Part shown: positions 46,530 through 55,515 of the stretch, piece by piece
Layout of the letters: the number at the start of each line of letters is the position of its first letter
Position numbering within the stretch: the stretch's first letter is position 1
Source: Algibacter amylolyticus
Lineage (GTDB): Bacteria; Bacteroidota; Bacteroidia; Flavobacteriales; Flavobacteriaceae
Reading direction: 5' to 3'
Assembly: GCF_014202225.1 (NCBI RefSeq)
Contig: NZ_JACHGE010000005.1
Coordinates: 62,001-126,000 of the forward strand
DNA length: 64,000 bases
Position numbers and translations under genes: made by a program
The notes under the pieces: generated by a model
What the model was told of the DNA's origin: nothing
Database searches by the model: none
What the model saw: the letters and a program-made list of their open reading frames with translations, nothing else

Positions 46530-48854
46530 CTATTTAATATAATTAGAGGTTTCGTGAATTACCACTCTTTTAGAAAATAAGTTTGTTATACCACTTGTAG
46601 TAACAGACTCTCCGCTTTCTACATTCGTAATAGAAATTGAAGATGTTGTATTAACAACTGAAAACTCATCATAAATTTCGGCAAAGTCAACTATTTTACT
46701 GAAATACATTGAAGCAAAAGTTCCTGTAGTTTTACCATCTGTAGGTAATGCTTGTTGTATAAAATGTTTTCTAGCAAAGTTTAGAAGATCTCTTTTTGCA
46801 ATAGCTTTATCTAAATCGTCTAGCCCATCTACTGTAGAAGGATCTACAATTACACCATCGCTTATAGCTTGTGCAACTGCACTGTTATTAGGTGCAAATA
46901 ATGTAAAAGTTCTACTTAGGTTTAGAAAATTTAATAATTTATCATCCGACCCTACAATAGTAATAAACGCATCGGCACTTTCTAAAACTTCTAAAAAAGA
47001 AGAGAAGGTAGTAGCATTATCTACAAGCAAACTGTATGTAAAGCCTAATGGTCTTTCTATGATACTACTCATTTCATAAAAATTACCGTTAGCCGTTTCT
47101 TTGGTTTCTACTATTTGAGCAGATCTTCCTAATTGAATATCGCCTCCTCCAGCGGCAGAATTACCATCAAACGCATATACATACTCACCACTTCTTGTTT
47201 GATAATAATTATTAGAACCAAAATCAATATCCTCATCAACAATTTGATTAAGTACAATATCATTTATTGTTTTTGTAACATAAGCAACATCTGCAGAACT
47301 AGGACTTGAAGCTTCTGGATCTGGGTAAATACGATTACCGTTTCCAGGATCGCCAGTTACCTCCATATATACTACACCAGACACATTAATATCATATCCT
47401 GGTGGCAATCTTGGATCGTCTACTAACACCGTAATTTTACGAGTCGCACTATTTGGATCTGCAACATCAACAAATTGGTCATTTTTAACACCTAAAATAG
47501 TGAAACGTGATGATTTACTCTGTAATGCAGTATCAATTCCTAAATCTTGAATTGCCCCAAGCATAATAGAATAATTTTCATCTAATAAAAGTGGTCCCAT
47601 AATGGTTCCGAAACTATTGTTAGTATAAACAGTATTTACACCCACGAAAAAACCATTACTACAAAACCTTTTATCTACAACATCTTCTAGTTTATAATCT
47701 ACCAGACCTAGACTAGTATCGTAACTTTGACCTAACCTACTTGGGCAAATATCCCAATAATCATTAAAAAAATAAGGTGATAAAAACTTACCTACAACAT
47801 CTAAAGGCATATCATCATAAGAGTCGTAAAACTGACCCAAAATGCTATTACCGTCTAGATAGCTTATTAACGCATCATTGGTTGGAGCCAAAAACCCCCA
47901 AGCCTGCGCTAACGTTCCGTCTATATTTGTCGCGTAATTTTCATCAAATGGATTAAAAGGAAGCGCATCGTTTTCAACTCCTGTATAAAATCTAAACTGA
48001 AAAACCTCTTCTAGCTCACCTGTTTCTTCATTTATTTGATCGCCCAATGATCTAATTTCAGCGAAACGTTCAATCATTTTTTTAAACATAGAATATTTAC
48101 CTCCATACTCTGCAGCTGAAAGATTTTCGTATAAGTTTGGCTGTGGTTCAATTACTTTATCTAGAGCATAGATAATTCCATTTTCTGCTATTACATTCTT
48201 TTGAGAAACATTAGCATCAAAAACTTTCATATCTCCTTCATTAAAAGTCTCACCAGGAAACATAAAATCGTAATCTGAATATTCGACACCCCAAGTACTC
48301 ATATACGAATCAAGAAAATAGTCGACAGTTTTTTGCCTACCATTACTATAGTTCATTAAGTATTTTTGTTGGTCTAACTTATCCCATTCAAAAATATGTT
48401 GTAAAGTATCTTTATCAAATTCTCTATTAGCTGCTTGATATTGTGTTCTACGTCTAAAACTTTGACCTAAATAAAATCTACTTTTAAAATACGTTAAGGT
48501 TGTTGTATTCCAACCATCTGTAATAATTGTATTCTCAACTAAATGTTGAATTCTTTCTTGAGGAATAGCATCAAAAGTAGCGAAACCTTCATCGCTCATA
48601 AACTTCTCAAAAGCTTCATCTGTAGGAGCAAAAACAGTCCATGAGCCTCCCTTTTTTAAAGGTTCTGGATATAAGGTTTGGTCCAACGACTTTAAATAAT
48701 AATCAAATGTACCCATCGACTCCAGTTGGGTATAAATTGTTCCCGCCAAATCATCGGGACGGGCATACTCCAGCGGATCAGGCTTGCAACCAAATACAGC
48801 CATAATCATACAGAGTATAATTAAACTTTTTCTATGCATAATTTTTTTTGCCAT
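46530..48854 (-). CDS. Multi-FAS1-domain lipoprotein, first gene of the surface operon
   Basis: This 774-residue lipoprotein (IMAVFGCKPD) appears to hold four FAS1 repeats. The first has SMGTFDYYLKSLDQTLY and WTVFAPTDEAFEKFM. The second has YSMFKKMIERFAEI and WGFLAPTNDALISYL. A third, degenerate one has IMLGAIQDLGIDTAL and FTILGVKNDQFVD. The last has FSSFLEVLESADAFITI and FTLFAPNNSAVAQAI. An ATG five codons downstream (MHRKS) is an equally good start. It is the promoter-proximal gene, 22 bp before SusC, so it should be made in the highest amount. I infer a surface glycan-binding or glycan-capturing role. It could instead be a cell-cell adhesin. Confidence 0.82.
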   Translation of the reverse strand: MAKKIMHRKSLIILCMIMAVFGCKPDPLEYARPDDLAGTIYTQLESMGTFDYYLKSLDQTLYPEPLKKGGSWTVFAPTDEAFEKFMSDEGFATFDAIPQERIQHLVENTIITDGWNTTTLTYFKSRFYLGQSFRRRTQYQAANREFDKDTLQHIFEWDKLDQQKYLMNYSNGRQKTVDYFLDSYMSTWGVEYSDYDFMFPGETFNEGDMKVFDANVSQKNVIAENGIIYALDKVIEPQPNLYENLSAAEYGGKYSMFKKMIERFAEIRSLGDQINEETGELEEVFQFRFYTGVENDALPFNPFDENYATNIDGTLAQAWGFLAPTNDALISYLDGNSILGQFYDSYDDMPLDVVGKFLSPYFFNDYWDICPSRLGQSYDTSLGLVDYKLEDVVDKRFCSNGFFVGVNTVYTNNSFGTIMGPLLLDENYSIMLGAIQDLGIDTALQSKSSRFTILGVKNDQFVDVADPNSATRKITVLVDDPRLPPGYDINVSGVVYMEVTGDPGNGNRIYPDPEASSPSSADVAYVTKTINDIVLNQIVDEDIDFGSNNYYQTRSGEYVYAFDGNSAAGGGDIQLGRSAQIVETKETANGNFYEMSSIIERPLGFTYSLLVDNATTFSSFLEVLESADAFITIVGSDDKLLNFLNLSRTFTLFAPNNSAVAQAISDGVIVDPSTVDGLDDLDKAIAKRDLLNFARKHFIQQALPTDGKTTGTFASMYFSKIVDFAEIYDEFSVVNTTSSISITNVESGESVTTSGITNLFSKRVVIHETSNYIK

Positions 48855-49000
48855 AATTAATAGTAAATTAGTTTAATAGTTATTGTTTAGTTAATTAGTT
48901 ATTCGTTTAAAAATTTTAATCATCTCTAGATTTTAATATTAAATTATTAAGAATAGTTAAAATTTGAACATTGTTAATTTCCGTTAACAATTTGTTAATA

Positions 49001-49065
49001 CAAACTTAAAAAAGCAGGTGGTTATAGTTTATAAATTATTACTCTAAAGAGATAAATTATTGCTC
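49001..49065 (-). promoter_or_regulatory. Predicted HTCS-controlled promoter of the SusCD/FAS1 operon
   Basis: Plus-strand 14-mers ATAAATTATTACTC (49031) and ATAAATTATTGCTC (49052) differ by one base and are direct repeats 21 bp apart, the best-preserved pair in the window. The minus-strand -7 box TAAGTTTG (49001-49008) is a perfect TAnnTTTG and lies 22 bp from the nearer repeat. The adjacent HTCS gene is the obvious source of the regulator. Confidence 0.8.
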
Positions 49066-49267
49066 TTTTTAGGCGTATAAAGGGCTTAAATGGTTTTTTA
49101 ATAAAATTTAATCGATACTTTTCCTACTTACATAAGAAATAAAAATTAACATATTTAAGAATTACAATTGCTAAAAAATTATTGTAAGCGGTTAAAAATG
49201 AACAGTAATTAAGCGCCATTATCAATCCTAATTTCAGACTCAACTAATTAAGGAATTATATAAAATG

Positions 49268-49302
49268 AAAAAACAGCTTAATAAACTAATAAGCTGTTTT
49301 TT
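49268..49302 (-). terminator. Rho-independent terminator after the HTCS gene
   Basis: A 13-bp stem (49268-49280 with 49290-49302, core AACAGCTTA / TAAGCTGTT) has a 9-nt loop and T runs in both directions, so it can stop transcription on either strand. It lies about 50 bp after the HTCS stop codon. Confidence 0.85.
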
Positions 49303-49348
49303 TGTTTTAATACCATTCACAATAAGATTTAACAATTAAATTTCAACG

Positions 49349-52300
49349 TCATTCTTGTTGTTCAGATTCTGTATTACTTTGTTCGATAAATTGACTTGGT
49401 GTTACATTAAATAACTCCTTAAAGGTTTTACTAAAGTATGCTGTAGAGTTAAACCCCGTCATGTGTGTAACTTCCTTAATAGAGTAATCATTCTTTAATA
49501 ATAGCTCTGAAGCATAACGCAAACGTATGGTACGTATAAAGTTACTTGGGTTGCTCCCGGTTAAGTTATTTATTTTTCTGTAGAACTGAGAACGCCCAAT
49601 ATTCATTTCCTTTAACAAGTGCTCCTGTTTAAAATCAATATCACTTATGTTTTCTATTATTATTCTTGTTGCCTTATCTAAAAAAGCTTCGTCTAAATTA
49701 TTGGTAGTAACTTCGCTAGATGGGAAAACACCTCCAATTTCAGAAAAGCGCTTTCTAAGTCTTTTTTTAGATTCTAATAAATTAACAATTCTAGCTCTTA
49801 AAACTTTCGTTACAAAAGGCTTTGCTAAATACCCATCGGCCCCATGCTCGTAACCATGTATTCTATCTTCAACTAAGGTTTTTGCTGTAAGTAAAATAAC
49901 TGGAATATGGCACGTTTCGATATCTGACTTTATTAATTTACACATTTCAAAACCATCCATTTTAGGCATCATAACATCACTAATTATAATATCTGGCATG
50001 TGTTTTTTTACAGCTATTAAACCCTCGGCTCCATTAACGGCTTCTTTAACTATATATTCGCCATTTAAATCGTTACTTAAATGCACCCTAAGCTCTTTAT
50101 TATCTTCAACTATTAAAACGATTGGCAATTTACCTCCTTCTTCGTCTGTACTAGCAGAACTCTTTTGGTTAACTCTTGGTAAATCGTCATTAGAAATTAA
50201 CATATCATATTCAACAGCTTTCATAGAGTTTATTAAAAATTCATTTTTAACATTCTCGACTGTTTCTGCTTTACCGTCTAGATTTAAAGGTAATTTCACT
50301 ATAAACATAGTGCCTTTTTTATGCTTACTCTCAACCAGTATTTCGCCCCCGTGCAGCTCAACTAATCCTTTGGTAAAATTAAGACCAATACCAGTTCCCG
50401 CCTTATTTTCGTCTAAATTATAAAATCTAGAAAAAATACGCCTTATCTGTTCTTTATCAAGTCCAACTCCTGTATCTTTTACGATTATTTCTATGTAATC
50501 ACTTAATCCATCATTTTTCAAAAACGGCAGTTTTGCACTATTTCCGGAATCCTCTACTCTATTTACACTAATGGTAATATCGCCTCCACTATTTGTAAAT
50601 TTAATAGCATTAGAAATTAAGTTTGTAATAATTTTTTCTACTTTATCATAATCGAAAAGCGATATAATTTTTGATGAATCACTTTCAAAAGTATAATTAA
50701 TCTCTTTTTTAAAAGCTAAATCTTTAAATAGCGAAAATATATCTTGACTAAACTTAACAATATCCCCTTTTTCTAACTGAAGTGGCGACATGCCAACATC
50801 CATCTTTCTGTAATCTAATAATTGATTTACTAAATGCAACAAACGTCTGGCACTACGCTGAATTGATAATGCTGATGTTTTTACCGATTCTGGATCGCTA
50901 TTATAGTTGGAAAGTATTTTATCGACTGGATTTAAAATTAGAGTTAACGGTGTTCTAAATTCGTGAGATACATTAACAAAAAACTGAAGTTTCATTTGGT
51001 CTAACTCATGTTTCTGCTCTTCTTGAACTTTAGATGTATAATACTTAGCTACAATCCAAAACAGAAAAACACCTATTAAAAAATAGATTAAATACGCCCA
51101 CCAGGTTCTCCATAATGGTGGCAATATTTCAATATTAACAAAAGCTGTTTGATTTTTTTCCCACTCGGTATTTGCTGATGCTTTAACCTCAAAAGTATAA
51201 TCACCAGGCTCTAAATTAGAAAGGTTAACCACTCTATTTGATCCTAAATTAATAAAATCATCATCTAAGCCTTTCATTCTATAGGCATATTGTACCTGCT
51301 CTGGGTTAACAAAATAAAGTGCTAAAAACTCAAAGGAAATGTAGTTTTCATTATGCTTTAAAACTAAATCCTTAACCTCATCAATATCTTTGTGTAAAAG
51401 CACCCTTCCGTTTACAACATCTTCGGCAACTACTGTTTTATTATTTAATTTAAAATTGGTTATTCTAGGTTTAAGATTAACCGAGGCAGGAATAATGACA
51501 TCGTTTGGATGAAATATATTAAACCCATTAATACCACCTATTAGAATACGTCCATTTTGGGTTTTAAAAATAGATTTACTTTGAAACTCTGGTCCCTGTA
51601 AACCATCATGCGTATTAAAATTTTTAAATTGATGTGTTCTTGTATCCAATAGAGACAAACCTCCTTTGGTTGTTATCCAGATATTATAATTATCATCTTC
51701 TACAATTCCAACAACCAAGTTATTAGGTAAACCATCTAATGATGAGTAAGATTTTAATATATTTAGGTTTGAGTCTAACTTATAAACGCCCTTATCAGAG
51801 CCTACCCAGATATTTCCAAGATGATCTTCGGTAACATAATTTACACCAACACCTTCAAGGGCCTTAGCCTTAACTTGGTTAAAATTTATGGTTTTAGGAA
51901 TAAACTCTTTTAGATTATTTAAATTAACATAGTTCAACCCTAACGAGGTTCCAATAAACAATCTTTCATTGGAATCTGTAAACATACATAACACAGAGTT
52001 GCTAAGCAGTCGCTTTTCTTTCCCAAAATGACTTTTATAATTGGAAAAATGATTTGTTTTTGGGTTATACAAACTCACTCCTTCTGTTCGAAGCCCAAAC
52101 CAAATGCGGTTTTTAGAATCTTCGACACCTGTCCATACTGAACTTTGACCTATAGATAAACTATCTGAATCATTATGCAGATAAGCTTGAAAGGTTTTAG
52201 TTTCTGGATTAAATTTATTAACGCCACCATCTACGGTACATACCCAAATAGCGCCATCATGACTTTCAAAAGTATATAAGATTTGTGTGGAATTTAAAGT

Positions 52301-53557
52301 TTTTTTAGGATCGGGATCGTTTCCGTAGTGCTTAAAGGATTCTGTTTTTTCATCAAACAAATTAAGACCACCATTATATGTGCTAATCCAAATTCTTCCT
52401 TTTGAGTCTTGCATAACAGATTGTACCGTTTTCTCGCTCAACCCATTTGCATTATTAGCCTTGTAATAGTAATGTCCAAAGGAGTTGTTAGACAAATCTA
52501 ATTTACTAACTCCCTTATCGTAACTGCCAATCCAATAGATACCATTTCTATCTTCAATAATTTTAGTAGGTTTATTGTTTGGAAGTGAAAATGGATCTGC
52601 ATAATCATTTAAAATATGCTTAAGCAGTACAGCATTATTGTTCTCCTTTTTGAAGATATACAATCCAAAAACATCTGTAGAAACCCAAAACAAACCATTT
52701 TTATCTTGGTAAATATCAAAAATTGGCACACTCCTATCCGATAAAGAAACATGTTTAAAATAATTTTGGTCCTTATCCCAAAATATAAGGTTAGAAAGAT
52801 CGTTTCCTATCCAGAAATCGCCATCAGTATCAATTACAACCTTTTTAGGTATATGGTCTAACTCATAAGATTCTTTATTTTCAATATAAACTCTATCAAA
52901 ATTATCTTTTTTAGCGTTATACCTGTTTAAATGTGCGCCTTTTGTACCAATCCATATAATGTTATTTTCATCCTTTAAAATTACATTAACACCATTATTA
53001 TCTATAGATGTTACGTTGGATTGATCATTAATATAATACGAGTAGGTAAAATTATTTTGATTACCAGAATAATCACTTAAAATGATTTTAATGGCACCAA
53101 TATTAGTAGCCACCCAAAGGGTATTATTAGCAGAGTCAAACAACAAATCATTAATAATCTTTTCAGAACTATTAGACATTGCAATTTGCCCATATAAATT
53201 TACCCTAGTAAACTTATTGGTTTTTTTATTGAATAAATTTAGGCCATTGGTGGTTCCCACCCAGAGGTTTCCTTCATTATCCTCGGCAATTGCATTTACT
53301 CTATTATTACTTATGGAAGTAGAATCGTTTAAAACAGACCGGAAAACCTCAAACTCATAGCCATTATATTTATTAAGACCATCAATAGTACCAAACCACA
53401 AAAAACCTTCTTTATCTTGAAAAATTTCTTCGCAAGTACTACTAGAAAGTCCATTATAAGTATCTAAATTTTCAAATTTTATATTATTGAATTGCCCGTA
53501 ACTAAAACAGGCTATTAAACAACATAAAACACTAATACAACCTTTTTTTATACTCAT
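49349..53557 (-). CDS. Hybrid two-component system sensor/regulator (HTCS)
   Basis: This 1,402-residue single-protein signalling system follows the HTCS order. After a signal peptide, residues about 25-680 are two-component-regulator propeller repeats (DKEGFLWFGTIDGLNKYNG, DNEGNLWVGTTNGLNLFN and more). A Y_Y_Y domain ends at about 805, followed by a membrane helix at about 816-837. HisKA has His865 in NVSHEFRTPLTLI. The ATPase has NLISNAIKFT and DTGVGLD. The receiver has IVEDNKELR and Asp1194 in IIISDVMMPKMDG. An AraC-type DNA-binding domain forms the last 120 residues (GFNSTAYFSKTFKELF). It senses an oligosaccharide in the periplasm and activates transcription. The four repeat-bearing promoters in the window are its likely targets. 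Confidence 0.96.
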   Translation of the reverse strand: MSIKKGCISVLCCLIACFSYGQFNNIKFENLDTYNGLSSSTCEEIFQDKEGFLWFGTIDGLNKYNGYEFEVFRSVLNDSTSISNNRVNAIAEDNEGNLWVGTTNGLNLFNKKTNKFTRVNLYGQIAMSNSSEKIINDLLFDSANNTLWVATNIGAIKIILSDYSGNQNNFTYSYYINDQSNVTSIDNNGVNVILKDENNIIWIGTKGAHLNRYNAKKDNFDRVYIENKESYELDHIPKKVVIDTDGDFWIGNDLSNLIFWDKDQNYFKHVSLSDRSVPIFDIYQDKNGLFWVSTDVFGLYIFKKENNNAVLLKHILNDYADPFSLPNNKPTKIIEDRNGIYWIGSYDKGVSKLDLSNNSFGHYYYKANNANGLSEKTVQSVMQDSKGRIWISTYNGGLNLFDEKTESFKHYGNDPDPKKTLNSTQILYTFESHDGAIWVCTVDGGVNKFNPETKTFQAYLHNDSDSLSIGQSSVWTGVEDSKNRIWFGLRTEGVSLYNPKTNHFSNYKSHFGKEKRLLSNSVLCMFTDSNERLFIGTSLGLNYVNLNNLKEFIPKTINFNQVKAKALEGVGVNYVTEDHLGNIWVGSDKGVYKLDSNLNILKSYSSLDGLPNNLVVGIVEDDNYNIWITTKGGLSLLDTRTHQFKNFNTHDGLQGPEFQSKSIFKTQNGRILIGGINGFNIFHPNDVIIPASVNLKPRITNFKLNNKTVVAEDVVNGRVLLHKDIDEVKDLVLKHNENYISFEFLALYFVNPEQVQYAYRMKGLDDDFINLGSNRVVNLSNLEPGDYTFEVKASANTEWEKNQTAFVNIEILPPLWRTWWAYLIYFLIGVFLFWIVAKYYTSKVQEEQKHELDQMKLQFFVNVSHEFRTPLTLILNPVDKILSNYNSDPESVKTSALSIQRSARRLLHLVNQLLDYRKMDVGMSPLQLEKGDIVKFSQDIFSLFKDLAFKKEINYTFESDSSKIISLFDYDKVEKIITNLISNAIKFTNSGGDITISVNRVEDSGNSAKLPFLKNDGLSDYIEIIVKDTGVGLDKEQIRRIFSRFYNLDENKAGTGIGLNFTKGLVELHGGEILVESKHKKGTMFIVKLPLNLDGKAETVENVKNEFLINSMKAVEYDMLISNDDLPRVNQKSSASTDEEGGKLPIVLIVEDNKELRVHLSNDLNGEYIVKEAVNGAEGLIAVKKHMPDIIISDVMMPKMDGFEMCKLIKSDIETCHIPVILLTAKTLVEDRIHGYEHGADGYLAKPFVTKVLRARIVNLLESKKRLRKRFSEIGGVFPSSEVTTNNLDEAFLDKATRIIIENISDIDFKQEHLLKEMNIGRSQFYRKINNLTGSNPSNFIRTIRLRYASELLLKNDYSIKEVTHMTGFNSTAYFSKTFKELFNVTPSQFIEQSNTESEQQE

Positions 53558-53675
53558 ATTGGATTTAAAAGCTATTAAAAATCTACTATACAGCTAATTA
53601 TTAACTACATAGCATTTATTTAAACTGAATTCGCCATATTTAAGGAAGGTTAATTTAATGAAAAAATTAAAACAA

Positions 53676-54647
53676 CTAATAGTATATTTCTAAAAACTCT
53701 GCCTTATTAGATGAAATTTTCACATTATCGATTGCAGCAGGCAATAATATAGTTTCTCCTATTTTTAATGTGTATTTTTCATTGTTGGATTCAATTTCTA
53801 AAGCTCCACTAACACACATATAAATTACAAAAGAATCTAACTTAGTGTAATCTTTAGTAATTTCTCCTTCAACTTTAATAAAGTTAGTTTTAAAATACGG
53901 AGAATGTACTAAGATGTTGGATGTATTTACCTCTTTCTTATAATCCGTTTTAAAATTATCGAAATATTTAAAGTCTATTGCATCTAAAGCTAATTCGTTG
54001 TGTAATTCGCGTTCTTTACCCGTTGTAACATCAACTCTATTATAATCGTAAATTCTATAAGTGACATCTGATGTTTGCTGTATTTCAGCTAATAATACTC
54101 CAGCTCCAATAGCATGAATACGTCCAGTAGGAATATAAAAAGTATCTCCCTGTGCAACGGTTTCATGATGCATAACGTTTAGTATAGTATCCTCTTCCAA
54201 TTGTTTAAGATATTCTTCTTTATCAATCTCAGATTCGAAACCTACAATTAATTCAGCATCTTTATCGGCTTGCATGACATACCACATTTCATTTTTTCCA
54301 AATGAGTTATGACGCTCCTTTGCTAATTCATTACTTGGGTGTACTTGAATTGATAATGGTGTTTTGGCATCAATAAACTTGATTAATAACGGAAAGTCTT
54401 CCCCAAAAGTTTTATAAACAGATTCACCTACAAAAGCACCTTTATACGTTTGGATTAGTTGTTTAAGAGTTTGTCCTTTTAAAGCGCCTTTTAAAACCTT
54501 AGTTTCATCTCCTTTTACATCGGATATCTCCCATGATTCACCTATACTTTCCTCATTATAATCTTTGTTAAGGTGTGTTTTTAATTTTTCTCCTCCCCAA
54601 AGGCGGTATTTATAAAGTGGCTCGAATTTTATAGGATATAATTCCAT
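53676..54647 (-). CDS. manA: Mannose-6-phosphate isomerase (type I, short form)
   Basis: This 323-residue cytosolic enzyme interconverts mannose 6-phosphate and fructose 6-phosphate. The N-terminus (LYPIKFEPLYKYRLWGG) and the zinc-site motifs are those of class I isomerases: SIQVHPSNE, FGKNEMWYVM and IPTGRIHAIGAGVLLAEIQ. GESWEISDVKGD is also typical, and the length matches Bacteroidota and Bacillus forms. It lies 118 bp upstream of the HTCS gene on the same strand. Its place beside a glycan regulator suggests that mannose is among the sugars released, which would suit a glucurono-mannan backbone, but it may also be a housekeeping gene. A terminator at 54944-54979 lies upstream and isolates it from the alginate operon. 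Confidence 0.92.
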   Translation of the reverse strand: MELYPIKFEPLYKYRLWGGEKLKTHLNKDYNEESIGESWEISDVKGDETKVLKGALKGQTLKQLIQTYKGAFVGESVYKTFGEDFPLLIKFIDAKTPLSIQVHPSNELAKERHNSFGKNEMWYVMQADKDAELIVGFESEIDKEEYLKQLEEDTILNVMHHETVAQGDTFYIPTGRIHAIGAGVLLAEIQQTSDVTYRIYDYNRVDVTTGKERELHNELALDAIDFKYFDNFKTDYKKEVNTSNILVHSPYFKTNFIKVEGEITKDYTKLDSFVIYMCVSGALEIESNNEKYTLKIGETILLPAAIDNVKISSNKAEFLEIYY

Positions 54648-54943
54648 GAATGTTATATTTTAATTAATTTTTATGATTTGAATTGAGAACTGCAATTTAG
54701 TATATTTTTTTGCTTCAGCCATTTTCTAAATTAACTATAAACTAATAATACATTGCTGTATCTATAGATTAGCTTGAAGACTGTAAAATTAAAATTTCCA
54801 AATTGCTATTCACCATAACTTATTATTCATTTATATAAAATATAACCCATTTGCCCCATATTTAATACTAATTAGGGTTCTACAAGGTTTAAGTTCTATA
54901 TTGAAACTCGCTCTCTTTTTTGCGTAAAACTTAAAAATGCATA

Positions 54944-54979
54944 TAAAAAAATACCGACCTAAATTTATAGATCAGTATT
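54944..54979 (-). terminator. Rho-independent terminator upstream of manA
   Basis: On the minus strand a 12-bp stem with G-U pairs (AATACTGATCTA with TAGGTCGGTATT) is followed by T7. It lies 537 bp beyond the SDR stop codon and about 300 bp before manA, so it ends either a long alginate-operon mRNA or the predicted short RNA starting near 55300. Confidence 0.75.
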
Positions 54980-55301
54980 TTCAAACAAACTAACTCAAAC
55001 TAATGTAAGCCTAAACCATAAACTCACATTGTTATCTGAGACCTTTAATCTTGAGTTTATTACATCTATGTAATTATAAAATACAACAGACTACAAGACC
55101 CTTATTTATCTATTACTCATGTAATTATTTATTTAATAACATTTAGTAATACCAAATCAATGCCCCCGACACGTATAATAATTGTTTCTTTTATGAGTAC
55201 TGATACCAAGTAAAAACCGAAATCTTAATAATAAACAAGAAGACTCTACTACTTGCTAAAAATCAGTGTTATTCTACTTGATTTATTGGTGAACCAAACT
55301 G
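54944..55301 (-). ncRNA. Candidate GntR-controlled non-coding RNA
   Basis: A minus-strand promoter (TTTG at 55337-55340, 21-nt spacer, TATTTTTG at 55308-55315) overlaps two GntR-type operators and points into 350 nt that end in the terminator at 54944-54979. Reading from every ATG in this span gives at most five codons, so a protein is unlikely. Hairpins such as ATTACATAGATGTAAT lie inside. It could be a regulatory RNA of the alginate response or a long leader of manA with an attenuator. The RNA itself has not been shown. Confidence 0.4.
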
Positions 55302-55315
55302 GTTTACCAAAAATA
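55286..55315 (-). promoter_or_regulatory. Orphan tandem GntR operator with overlapping promoter
   Basis: Two operators, TTGGTGAACCAA (55286-55297) and CTGGTTTACCAA (55299-55310), are spaced 13 bp start to start. The second runs into a minus-strand -7 box TATTTTTG (55308-55315). The same layout and the same 13-bp spacing occur before the PL7 gene. No coding gene follows. Confidence 0.65.
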
Positions 55316-55515
55316 CGTTATTTTTATGATAAAACACAAATAATATTAAGGAGAAATTACTTTTTACTTAAAAAATTTCTCAATACCAATAAAACTATCG
55401 CTCGTCGTAACGACCTCAACCAATTCAATTTAGGCTTGGTTTAGATTTTTTCTAACCACGGTTGCTTTAAAATATGTGTTAAGCTTAAAAAAATCAAAGC
55501 CTTAATATCTATAAA

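Larger units (their letters stand above)
48855..49348 (-). other. Intergenic region between the HTCS gene and the surface operon
   Basis: It holds the terminator after the HTCS gene (49268-49302) and the HTCS-type promoter of the surface operon (49001-49065), followed by a leader of about 140 nt. No coding frame is credible here. Confidence 0.75.
54648..55515 (-). other. Long intergenic region between manA and the alginate operon
   Basis: This 868-bp stretch has no credible gene. It contains a GntR-type composite promoter/operator at 55286-55315 and a terminator at 54944-54979, with a possible non-coding RNA between them. A single partial match to the HTCS repeat (CTATCGCTC near 55395) has no partner at 21 bp and no -7 box at the right distance. 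Confidence 0.7.

Noticed and set aside
54815-55403. Further single matches to the HTCS 14-mer (54815, 55105, 55390)
   Set aside because: None has a convincing partner at 21 bp together with a -7 box 22 bp away, so they are not counted as promoters; the AT-rich background easily gives single matches.
55253-55444. Plus-strand 63-codon frame in the manA-SDR gap
   Set aside because: It has no family motif, its composition is that of AT-rich non-coding DNA, and it runs straight through the tandem GntR operators at 55286-55310, which fit better as regulatory DNA.
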